A DNA stretch of 64,000 nucleotides, from assembly GCF_030209355.1 (NCBI RefSeq), contig NZ_JARVSF010000013.1:62001-126000 (forward strand), in the 5' to 3' direction. The notes under the pieces were generated by a model, which was not told where the DNA came from, did not search any database, and worked only from the letters and a program-made list of their open reading frames with translations. Made by a program: the position numbers and the translations under genes. This DNA is from Pseudarthrobacter sp. fls2-241-R2A-127 (GTDB lineage: Bacteria > Actinomycetota > Actinomycetes > Actinomycetales > Micrococcaceae). Numbering within the stretch: position 1 is the stretch's first letter; each line of letters begins with the position of its first letter. Shown here in pieces: positions 57,680 to 64,000 of the stretch.

Positions 57680-58060
57680 CTAGAATGGACTCTTTTGGGT
57701 CCTGCTGCGCAGCCGGTACGCGAGTTCCCCGATCAGCTCTTCGTCGGTCAAGTCCGCGGCGCGGCTCACTGATTTCCGAGGCCCTTGTGTCATGTATTCC
57801 AGCGTCAGGGCATCGGGCGGGATGATTTCGTAGTGGTCGAGAACTTCAGTGATGACACCTTCACGCCAGCCAAGCGCTGCTTCGACCTTGCTGCGGGTGC
57901 CGTCCCGTGGGGCGCGCTGGCCGGTTTCGAGGCTGCGTAGCGTCTTCAGGTCCACGTCGGCAAAAGTGGCGAACGGAGCTTGGGCTTTATAACCCATCTT
58001 TAGACGCCCTTTTATAACTAGTCGGCCAATAGCTATTTTCGCTTCTTCGGTTTCTTCCAC
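57680..58060 (-). CDS. XRE-family helix-turn-helix repressor
   Basis: This 126-residue protein has an N-terminal lambda-repressor-like HTH (about residues 10-65: IGRLVIKGRLKMGYKAQAPFATFADVDLKTLRSLETGQRAPRDGTRSKVEAALGW) followed by a short acidic C-terminal part. GTG start. It is the natural candidate for holding the element quiescent. A 10-bp palindrome AGGACGTCCT (58118-58127) lies about 60 bp upstream of its start and may be an autoregulatory site. Confidence 0.82.
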   Translation of the reverse strand: MEETEEAKIAIGRLVIKGRLKMGYKAQAPFATFADVDLKTLRSLETGQRAPRDGTRSKVEAALGWREGVITEVLDHYEIIPPDALTLEYMTQGPRKSVSRAADLTDEELIGELAYRLRSRTQKSPF

Positions 58061-58218
58061 GGGACAAGGCTATCCGCAAGGAAGACTAATAAAGCCGATC
58101 CCTGCACAACAGGCCCCAGGACGTCCTAAAAGATCCAAAAAGATCATTCCTGGTGGGTTGTACCGCCCCTATGCCGTGCGATCCGTGCAGGTCGGCTCGG
58201 CGCCCTGCGATGGATCAG

Positions 58219-58449
58219 CTAGCCCTTCTTCGTAACTGCCTTCATCGCCCACAGGGACAGCGACTCGCCGTCCTTCTCGATCAGGAACCGGTACATGTTC
58301 TCGCTCTCCGCTGTGACGGTTCCCCGCATGGGCACCAACTGGGCGTTGCTGGCCCGGAAGATCGCTGAGGCCGTGAACTGATCATTCGGGGGAAGCTCGG
58401 TAATGGAGTCGATGGGGCCGGGGTGCAAGTTCATGAATTGTTGTGCCAT
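58219..58449 (-). CDS. Small element protein, 76 residues
   Basis: The frame reads MAQQFMNLHPGPIDSITELPPNDQFTASAIFRASNAQLVPMRGTV...EKDGESLSLWAMKAVTKKG from the ATG at 58449 (four more codons upstream are open). No family is recognised; no membrane segment or Cys motif. It lies between the zinc-finger and repressor genes on the same strand and is probably co-transcribed with them. Confidence 0.55.
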   Translation of the reverse strand: MAQQFMNLHPGPIDSITELPPNDQFTASAIFRASNAQLVPMRGTVTAESENMYRFLIEKDGESLSLWAMKAVTKKG

Positions 58450-58520
58450 GAACAAGATCATAGGGACACAGAAAGAGGGCGCGGTAGCTGGCTACCGCGC
58501 CCTCCGCTGGGATTTTGCTT

Positions 58521-58919
58521 TTACGCTACGTCCTCTAGTCCGGTGTGACCGCTGGACTTCATGTGGTAGCCCATGGCGGCAGCGGTGCTTTCCTTGCCGC
58601 ATTCGAGGCAGCGGCGGCGGAGTTGCTTGCCAGCCTGGCGCACCGGCTTTTCCGGCTCGGGCTGCTCGACGGAGAAGGTGGCTGGCCACTCGTTGCGGGG
58701 GTCGGGCTTTGCGGAGAAAACCACGACCACGTTGCCGCTGCTGCTGACGTAGGGTGCGATCCGGTCGGGGTTCTCGGAAATCTCGGCGAAGAACTCCTTG
58801 GCCTCGACCTCACCGGCAACGCGGGCGATCAGTGCCACGGTGTCGCCACGGCGCACTTCCGGGTGATGGGAAACCTGCTGCGTAGCGGGATTGGCGATGG
58901 TGATGTGCTGGGTGAACAT
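58521..58919 (-). CDS. Small zinc-finger protein at the right end of the element
   Basis: This 132-residue protein has an N-terminal beta-rich part and a C-terminal Cys2-His2-like motif: C104-x2-C107 in RRCLECGKE and H119/H125 in MGYHMKSSGHTG. GAAGGA lies 8 nt before the ATG at 58919; the frame stays open upstream to a second ATG at 58988, close to attR. It is the outermost gene and reads inward. In the excised circle it would lie back-to-back with the integrase gene, with attP between them. Confidence 0.65.
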   Translation of the reverse strand: MFTQHITIANPATQQVSHHPEVRRGDTVALIARVAGEVEAKEFFAEISENPDRIAPYVSSSGNVVVVFSAKPDPRNEWPATFSVEQPEPEKPVRQAGKQLRRRCLECGKESTAAAMGYHMKSSGHTGLEDVA

Positions 58920-58952
58920 TTCGGTTGCTTCCTTCGGTTCTAGCGGTTCGTT

Positions 58953-58968
58953 GGTTGAAGCTTCAACC
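58953..58968. promoter_or_regulatory. Perfect 16-bp palindrome near attR, candidate operator
   Basis: GGTTGAAGCTTCAACC is a perfect palindrome 34 bp upstream of the zinc-finger gene and 34 bp from attR. On the minus strand TTGAAG within it and TAGAAC 18 bp further form a possible promoter. In the circular form it lies between the divergent zinc-finger and integrase genes. Confidence 0.6.
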
Positions 58969-59001
58969 GAGGTGAACACTACGCTCATAAAACCGCCATA
59001 G

Positions 59002-59005
59002 CTAG
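59002..59005. other. attR core (CTAG)
   Basis: Right junction: the element side is AAAACCGCCATAG-CTAG and the comM side is GTTTTGCCCTTGCC. Joined with the left element end, the inferred attP carries an imperfect inverted repeat, AAACCGCCAT and ATGGCGTTT, around the core region. Confidence 0.75.
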
Positions 59006-59453
59006 GTTTTGCCCTTGCCGTCACCATGGCCGTACTCCGGGCAGCGAACGACATCAAGCCCACGGGGCGCACGGTCTTTATCGCTGAACTGGGACTCGAT
59101 GGCAGGCTCCGGCCCGTCCGGGGAATCCTGCCGGCCGTGATGGCGTCAGTGCAGGCCGGCTACCCGGACGTCGTGGTGGCGCAGGCGAACCTTGCCGAGG
59201 CTTCCCTCGTCCCGGGAGCGAGCGTCCGCGGTTACCGCACGCTTGCCCGGCTGGCCCTCGACTTCGGGGCGGACCCGCAAGAGCTCGCCCTGGATTTCGA
59301 ACCGGACGACGCAGAAGAGGCCGACGACGGCCCTTTGGCAGCCGGGCCGTGTCCCGACATGGCCGATGTCGCCGGGCAGGGGGACGCGCGCCAGGCGCTG
59401 GAGGTGGCGGCCGCGGGCGCCCACCACTTGCTCCTCACGGGGCCGCCGGGGGT
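59006..59453 (+). pseudogene. comM: comM, middle fragment truncated again at Walker A
   Basis: The sequence resumes with FALAVTMAVLRAANDIKPTGRTVFIAELGLDGRLRPVRGILPA and continues through the linker (GPCPDMADVAGQGDARQALEVAAAGAHHLLLTGPPG), the expected ComM order. It is lost exactly in the Walker A motif: GPPG is followed by VCP and a stop (59461-59463) instead of AGKT. The ATPase and C-terminal domains are not in the window. comM therefore cannot make an active protein here, whether or not the element excises. Confidence 0.9.
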
Positions 59454-59492
59454 ATGTCCTTAAGTAATGATGTGATGTGTTCCCTGTAATGA

Positions 59493-59665
59493 CGGGCATT
59501 TCTCACCATGCGGAGCGGTGCTCCTCGGGTAGACAGAGCCCTTTCCGAGCTCCTGCCCGTCATGCACGAAAGCTGGGATGACGACTCAGCGACATCGCCG
59601 TGCTCTTCGGACTCGCAGAGGAGCCAGAAGATGGGGTAGTGAAACTACCCGACTGCGATTCCTAA
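59493..59665 (+). pseudogene. Small frameshifted coding remnant after the comM break
   Basis: Two frames join naturally across a single missing base: MRSGAPRVDRALSELLPVMHESWDD (ATG 59508) and LSDIAVLFGLAEEPEDGVVKLPDCDS ending at TAA 59663-59665. One extra C near 59585 would make a continuous acidic C-terminus. It may be the end of a gene decayed or cut at the island boundary. The identity is unknown. The motif GTAATGA occurs twice upstream (59464 and 59486, 22 bp apart). Confidence 0.45.
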
Positions 59666-60399
59666 TCCTCAGCGTCAGGATCGTCACCCGATGCCAGCTT
59701 CTGCCGCAGGTAGTCGATATAGTCCGTACGGAGCACGTGCCGGGCTCGCGGGCGCTTCCCGCCGTTGATGTCCCGGACGTACTGCGCCAGCCGCTCCGGA
59801 TTCTTGCCGGCCCACCCGTGAGCAAGGGCCCAGCCCTGCATGGCGTCGGCGTCCATCGGGATTCTGGCGTCGCGCAGCGCCAGGAGTACGCCGACGACCT
59901 GATCCTTCTCAAAGCCGGCCGATATCGTGTTGTTGTGGTTCACCGTAAGCGTCAGGCTTCTCAGAGCCTCCATAATGATCGGGTCGAGTTCGGCGGAGGG
60001 AGTCTTCCAGTCTGAGCCGTCGCCAAGAATGTCCGGTTTCATCGCCGTGACCCACGAGCGGATTCGGTCGGCGTTCCAGGTGATGACGCAGATGGCGCGG
60101 ATCCCGTGGCCGTAGCGCACCAGCTTCCCGATGTCGTCCATGTCCGGCCAAGCCATCAGCACCGGACCGGTACCTTGTGGCGTACCGCCACCACGACCGG
60201 TGATATGCGACACATTGCTGTGTCGCTGCACGAGGCGCTCCAAAGCGTCGCAGTTGCTGAGGTTCGACTGTAGTGCCGTCCAGACAGAGAGCGTGTCATC
60301 CGTCTGCATGTGTTCGACGCACCAGTCGATCGCCGCGCTGACGCCCTCGTCGTCGTAGCTCGCTACGGCTGTTGGGTAGTCGGTGTCTCGGTCAAACAT
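59662..60399 (-). CDS. Hypothetical protein, 245 residues
   Basis: This soluble protein (MFDRDTDYPTAVASYDDEGVSAAIDWCVEHMQTDDTLSVWTAL...) has no motif I recognise beyond an ATP-loop-unlike GRGGGTPQGTGP stretch near residue 68 and a basic end (INGGKRPRARHVLRTDYIDYLRQKL). Its lower GC and its position just beyond the comM break suggest acquired DNA. The 60400-60641 gap upstream holds only a short palindrome (GAGATCTC near 60488) and no gene I can support. Confidence 0.55.
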   Translation of the reverse strand: MFDRDTDYPTAVASYDDEGVSAAIDWCVEHMQTDDTLSVWTALQSNLSNCDALERLVQRHSNVSHITGRGGGTPQGTGPVLMAWPDMDDIGKLVRYGHGIRAICVITWNADRIRSWVTAMKPDILGDGSDWKTPSAELDPIIMEALRSLTLTVNHNNTISAGFEKDQVVGVLLALRDARIPMDADAMQGWALAHGWAGKNPERLAQYVRDINGGKRPRARHVLRTDYIDYLRQKLASGDDPDAED

Positions 60400-60641
60400 G
60401 TGTCCCCCTAATTGTGTCGTCGGGCTTAACGCTAACCAGGAGGTCCGACAAGAACAGCGGTGCTGCCCACCACTAGGTGTCAGATTGAGATCTCAGAATT
60501 CAGCCGCTGGGTGTCAAGGAAGAGCACTTTGAGCCCATCTTGACGCATTTTTTGCGGATCGTCTGACGTCCGGTTGGGTTGTACGCCAATCTGATAGTGG
60601 TTGAACTGCCATCCATTCGGGGCTTCGAGACCGGTACTGCG

Positions 60642-61913
60642 CTACCCCAGGACCTCCAACTCCTGGAGCTTTCCAAGCGCCACGCCCGCCATAAATTGTG
60701 TCTGGTCGACGAGGATACTGTCGTCAAACACTGCCCTGGGCGAGTGCATGGGAGCCCACTCCATGGGGTCGATATCTGGAGACCCAGCTCCGAGGTGCCC
60801 GTACGCTCCTGGGACCTCCACGAGGACACGGGAGAAATCGTCAGAGCCGGTCCTGGGGGACGGGCTGGGCACGAACCGGTGCTCTCCGAAGAACGTCCGT
60901 GCGGTCCTGCCCCAGAGTTCGGCGTCACTGTCGTGATTGACGGTGGCCGGCATAACCGGAGTGAACGTTGCCTCGGCTGTCAGCTGATGAGCGGTCGCCA
61001 GTTGCCGGATAAGATCCGGCAACTCCTGTGCGAGCCGCGCTTCGACACCGGGGCTGAAAGACCTGACGCTGGCCCTGAATTCCGCCGAATCAGGTATGAC
61101 ATTAGAGGCGGAACCGCCATGGAATTGGCCCACGGACAGTACCACGGGATCAAAAACGTTGAATCGCCGGGTGATGTACGTTTGTAGCGCGCCAAGCATT
61201 TCAGCAGCTACCTGTATGGGATCCAGAGCTTGGAAGGGGCGCGAACCGTGCCCACCACGCCCGATAACCTTGACGGACAGATCTCCGAAGGCTGCCATGT
61301 AGGAGCCGGCCCGGGTCGTGAACACGCCTGACGGGATGTCCGAAACGACATGCAGGGCGTAGGCAGCATCCGGCCGCCTCCCGGCTGCGTTAAGAACGCC
61401 TTCCTCCAGCATGATGCGGGCCCCGTCATGTCCTTCCTCCCCCGGTTGGAACATGAAGATGATGTCGCCGGTCAGGCTGTCACGTACGGACGAGAGCAGG
61501 CGGGCGGCACCAATCAGGCCCGCTGTATGCAGGTCATGGCCGCAGGCATGCATCGCTCCATTGGTCGAGGCAAAGGATATCCCCGTCTTTTCAGCCAGAG
61601 GAAGGGCGTCCATGTCGCCTCTGAGTAGTACAGTGGGGCGGCTCCCGACGGGGGCCTGGGTGGCCCCGCCACGTAGTACCGCTACCACGGACGAGGCTGC
61701 TTTTCCCAGGCTTATTTCGAGATCGAGTCCCTTGAGTGCCTCAAGGACCCGGGCTTGGCTGCGGGGCAGATACAGGCCGACTTCAGGATCGGCGTGCATT
61801 TCCCTACGGAAATCGACCAGGTCGGTTTCAAAGGCCGGGATCGCCGCTGCGGCGCCCTCAAGGAAGCTCAGCGTTGAAAGCCGCACCGTATCTGTCGTTG
61901 AAGTATCTGTCAT
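60642..61913 (-). CDS. M20-family amidohydrolase (hippurate hydrolase-like)
   Basis: This 423-residue metallopeptidase-family enzyme has LLRGDMDALPLAEKTG (first metal Asp), NGAMHACGHDLHTAGLIGAARLL (Cys/His metal site) and FMFQPGEEGHDGARIML (catalytic Glu). This is the carboxypeptidase Ss1/hippurate hydrolase/amidohydrolase layout, which removes N-acyl groups from amino acids or similar amides. I chose the ATG at 61913 (MTDTSTTDTVRL), with GAAAG 8 nt upstream. It follows the aldehyde dehydrogenase gene on the same strand by about 155 bp. Confidence 0.85.
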   Translation of the reverse strand: MTDTSTTDTVRLSTLSFLEGAAAAIPAFETDLVDFRREMHADPEVGLYLPRSQARVLEALKGLDLEISLGKAASSVVAVLRGGATQAPVGSRPTVLLRGDMDALPLAEKTGISFASTNGAMHACGHDLHTAGLIGAARLLSSVRDSLTGDIIFMFQPGEEGHDGARIMLEEGVLNAAGRRPDAAYALHVVSDIPSGVFTTRAGSYMAAFGDLSVKVIGRGGHGSRPFQALDPIQVAAEMLGALQTYITRRFNVFDPVVLSVGQFHGGSASNVIPDSAEFRASVRSFSPGVEARLAQELPDLIRQLATAHQLTAEATFTPVMPATVNHDSDAELWGRTARTFFGEHRFVPSPSPRTGSDDFSRVLVEVPGAYGHLGAGSPDIDPMEWAPMHSPRAVFDDSILVDQTQFMAGVALGKLQELEVLG

Positions 61914-62067
61914 TGAAGGACTTTCTCGTCTCATGTTGCCAAGGCCTTGGCCTGCTGCTTTCCCGAGAGGACGCGGAGCCCCCGTCTGAGCCACGCGTCA
62001 CGTTCCCGGAATCTTTGTCCCAGGCCCAGTGCAGCCTCGCCTACGCTTTTGGGGTCGGATATGGCCC

Positions 62068-63564
62068 CTAGAGCGGGAAATCCGTCCTGTCCACGCCAAC
62101 CACGCGGTCGCCGGTGAAGAAGCGTACGCCGTACTGGGGACCGTGGCCTCCGATACCGCTGGTACCCCAGAAACTCTGGCGCGAATTGCCGGCCAGGTCG
62201 CTCATGAACGTGCCGTTGATGCGGACCTCCCCGGCACGGATACGGGATGCAACGTCGATGGCCCGTGTTTCGTCGCCACCGAATACGTAGGCATCAAGAC
62301 CGGTTGCCGGTCCGTTTGCATGGCTAAGCGCCTCTTCAACGGAATGCACGGAATGTACCGTGACCAGCGGCCCGAAGAGTTCTTCCGTGGCGGCTCCGGC
62401 GGGACATCCGACAATCATCCCCGGTGCCAGGAACCAGCCGTCTAGATCCGGTAGGTCGCCGCCAGTGACCAGCGTTCCCCCCAGTTCGAGGAGTCGATTC
62501 ACGGCGGCTTTCAAACCATCACGCTGCCGCTCAAACGCCAGGGGACCCACTTGCGTTGTCTCATCCAAGGCATTTCCTACCCGAAGCTTACTGAGTTCGA
62601 ACTTCATAGCTTCAACGAAACGGTCGTGAATCGACCCGTCAACCAGTACCTTGCCGGGCGCCTCGCACCACTGGCCATTGAGACGGGTCATGCCCTGCAC
62701 AATGGACTGTGCCGCTGAGCTGACATCGGCATCATCCAGAATGATCACGGGATTGTTGGATCCGAGCTCCATCTGCATGACAGCGAGATTGGACGCTGCA
62801 GCCTGCGCGACTGTGCGGCCTGCCGAATCGCCGCCGGTAAACGAAAGAGCCTCGATGCGGGGATCCGAAGTCAGCAGTGATCCTGTCTCCGAATTCCCAT
62901 GAACCAGTTGAAACGCGGCGCTCGGGTAATCGAGTTCGGTCATGGCGGCGACGATCGATTCGGCGAAGAGCTGGCAACCTCCGGGGGCGTTCTCGGAGGG
63001 TTTGAGGATGACCGGGCAGCCAGCCGCCATTGCTGCCGCCACCTTGCCTACCACGGTGAAGGTTGGAGCATTCCAGGGGCCAACGATGAGGGCCGGGCCG
63101 AGGGGCTTGCGCAGGATGACCACAGACCGGTCACCGCCGTCCAGGGTCTCCGACTCGCCAAGCTGCTCCGCTTCAGCGATAGTACCCCGGACTCTGTCCC
63201 CGAGTGCACCGGCAATCAGGCGAGTGGTCCGGATAGGGACTCCCGTGTTGATGCTGTCCTGCAGCGCGATTTCTTCGCTCTGAGCATCGAGAGATGCGGC
63301 TACCTTCGTCAGGAGCTTAAGACGGTCCCGGAGTTTGATGTCTTCAAGCGTCCCGGACTCGTGCAGTGTCGCCGCTGCGGCGAGTGCGCACTCGACGTCA
63401 GCCTTTCCGGTCTTTCGCATCGGCTGCCGAGGTTCGCCCGTATTTGGGTTGGTAAGGTAGCGGCCGTTTTCGTCGAGCTGCAGCCATGCGCCATCGACAA
63501 AGGAGCGTTGCTCGACAAGGTCGGGGGTGATAGCGGTCAGTTGTGTTAGTCCTTCAGCAGTCAT
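62068..63564 (-). CDS. NAD(P)-dependent aldehyde dehydrogenase
   Basis: This 498-residue ALDH superfamily protein has the oxyanion Asn in IVGPWNAPTF, the cofactor lysine in VILKPSENAPGG, FTGG near residue 240, the catalytic Glu in MQMELGSNNPVI and the nucleophile Cys in NGQWCEAPGKVLV. EELFGPLV and the C-terminal GVRFFTGDRVV region complete the fold. The substrate is unknown. With the alcohol dehydrogenase upstream it could oxidise an alcohol to an acid. Confidence 0.88.
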   Translation of the reverse strand: MTAEGLTQLTAITPDLVEQRSFVDGAWLQLDENGRYLTNPNTGEPRQPMRKTGKADVECALAAAATLHESGTLEDIKLRDRLKLLTKVAASLDAQSEEIALQDSINTGVPIRTTRLIAGALGDRVRGTIAEAEQLGESETLDGGDRSVVILRKPLGPALIVGPWNAPTFTVVGKVAAAMAAGCPVILKPSENAPGGCQLFAESIVAAMTELDYPSAAFQLVHGNSETGSLLTSDPRIEALSFTGGDSAGRTVAQAAASNLAVMQMELGSNNPVIILDDADVSSAAQSIVQGMTRLNGQWCEAPGKVLVDGSIHDRFVEAMKFELSKLRVGNALDETTQVGPLAFERQRDGLKAAVNRLLELGGTLVTGGDLPDLDGWFLAPGMIVGCPAGAATEELFGPLVTVHSVHSVEEALSHANGPATGLDAYVFGGDETRAIDVASRIRAGEVRINGTFMSDLAGNSRQSFWGTSGIGGHGPQYGVRFFTGDRVVGVDRTDFPL

Positions 63565-63769
63565 TCAAGGTGCTCCTCTGGTTTTCGTTGTTGTCTTTGT
63601 CGTCCGGGACCAGCGACGGCAGGGGCTGAGCCTTGACGTTGACCGTTTATGTTCGGGAGGATTTGCAGCGCCATGTTGCGCAGCTTTCGTTCCGACGCTG
63701 GCCGTGGCGGAAAATCAGATCATGATCGGCGTAATAGTCAGCTGTTGAATGGTCTTCAGGTTGCCCGGA

Positions 63770-64000
63770 TCACGATTGCCTGTCGGTCATGTTCAGCACA
63801 ACTCGGATCGTCGAGGCTTCTGCCATCGCTTCGAATCCCTCGTTGATACGTTCGAAGGGCAGTTCCTTGGTGACCATTGCATCGAGATCCAGTCGGTTGT
63901 TCAGGTAGTGGTCCGTGAACATGTCGACGTCGCTGAGGAACCTGTTCGCGCCCATGTAGGCGCCTTGCAGGTGTCGGTCGCCGTAGACGAGTGCATCTGC
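63770..64000 (-). CDS. Zinc-type alcohol dehydrogenase, C-terminal fragment (cut by window end)
   Basis: The 76 visible C-terminal residues (DRHLQGAYMGANRFLSDVDMFTDHYLNNRLDLDAMVTKELPFERINEGFEAMAEASTIRVVLNM) match the end of class III-like zinc alcohol dehydrogenases. The start lies beyond the window. It would be the first gene of an ADH-ALDH-amidohydrolase run on the minus strand. The 205-bp gap to the ALDH (63565-63769) shows no other gene. Confidence 0.8.
   Translation of the reverse strand, partial: ADALVYGDRHLQGAYMGANRFLSDVDMFTDHYLNNRLDLDAMVTKELPFERINEGFEAMAEASTIRVVLNMTDRQS

Larger units (their letters stand above)
50498..59005. mobile_element. 8.5-kb integrative capsid-encoding element inserted in comM
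   Basis: The element is bounded by CTAG at 50498-50501 and 59002-59005, a repeat-unit distance of 8504 bp. Removing it rejoins ...GGCTTCGACCTAG to GTTTTGCCCTTGCC, restoring comM as GFDL-GFALAV. Order of contents: serine integrase, small protein, primase-like/AAA helicase, iteron-like array, four tiny genes, capsid protein, small structural-type protein, then three leftward genes including an XRE repressor. Coding sequence is visibly less GC-rich than the flanks. There is no terminase, portal, protease, tail or lysis gene. The composition resembles mycobacterial phiRv1-type prophage-like elements and capsid-encoding phage satellites. Confidence 0.9.

Noticed and set aside
57575..57825. Small plus-strand open frames after the capsid operon
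   Set aside because: No ribosome-binding sites and they overlap the XRE repressor gene on the opposite strand.
50514..59005. Element read as a complete prophage
   Set aside because: No terminase, portal, tail or lysis genes in 8.5 kb; only the capsid and a small associated protein are structural.

Overview
The window is high-GC chromosomal DNA from an actinobacterium of the Micrococcaceae, most likely Arthrobacter or Pseudarthrobacter. The evidence is the gene order coaD-yceD-rpmF-rnc-mutM / smc-ftsY / ffh / rpsP-khpA-rimM-trmD-rplS-lepB-rnhB-yraN-comM, frequent GTG and TTG starts, a leuCD operon divergent from an NdgR/LtbR-type IclR regulator, and an actinobacterial olefin cluster with a fused oleBC gene.

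Layout. 1-3.2 kb: end of gltX, a HAD phosphatase, a heptad-repeat YhgE/Pip-like membrane protein, tRNA-Gln(CUG) and tRNA-Glu(CUC). 3.3-11.4 kb: DUF1697 protein, leucine regulator and leuCD, murA, plsC, gpsA, ddl. 11.5-19.6 kb: DUF3515 lipoprotein, thiL, DAK2 protein, recG, rsmD, a spermidine-synthase-like protein, an aminotransferase and coaD. 19.7-22.2 kb: yceD (apparently starting at ATT), rpmF, rnc, mutM. 22.3-27.1 kb: oleA-oleBC-oleD, inserted between mutM and smc. 27.3-38.6 kb: smc, ftsY, an MFS exporter, amtB-glnK, a G6PDH paralogue and ffh. 38.7-44.1 kb: an alpha/beta hydrolase, thiC under a TPP riboswitch, an amidohydrolase, a VOC dioxygenase-like protein and an orphan. 44.3-50.5 kb: the rpsP-to-comM ribosomal, tRNA-modification and secretion block.

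The unusual part is 50.5-64 kb. comM is split by an 8.5-kb integrative element (50498 to 59005) with a large serine integrase, a primase-like/AAA helicase followed by an iteron-like array, four tiny overlapping genes, an HK97-type major capsid protein, a possible decoration protein, an XRE repressor and a zinc-finger protein. It has no terminase, portal, protease, tail or lysis genes. It resembles the small capsid-encoding elements of mycobacteria (phiRv1 type) and is a good candidate for a capsid-carrying phage satellite. Joining its two ends restores the comM reading frame exactly. comM is then broken a second time, inside the Walker A motif at about 59453. The rest of the window (a frameshifted remnant, an unknown protein, an M20 amidohydrolase, an aldehyde dehydrogenase and a truncated alcohol dehydrogenase) therefore appears to be a second insertion or rearrangement at the same locus.

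All functional calls come from reading motifs and gene order. No database search was run.
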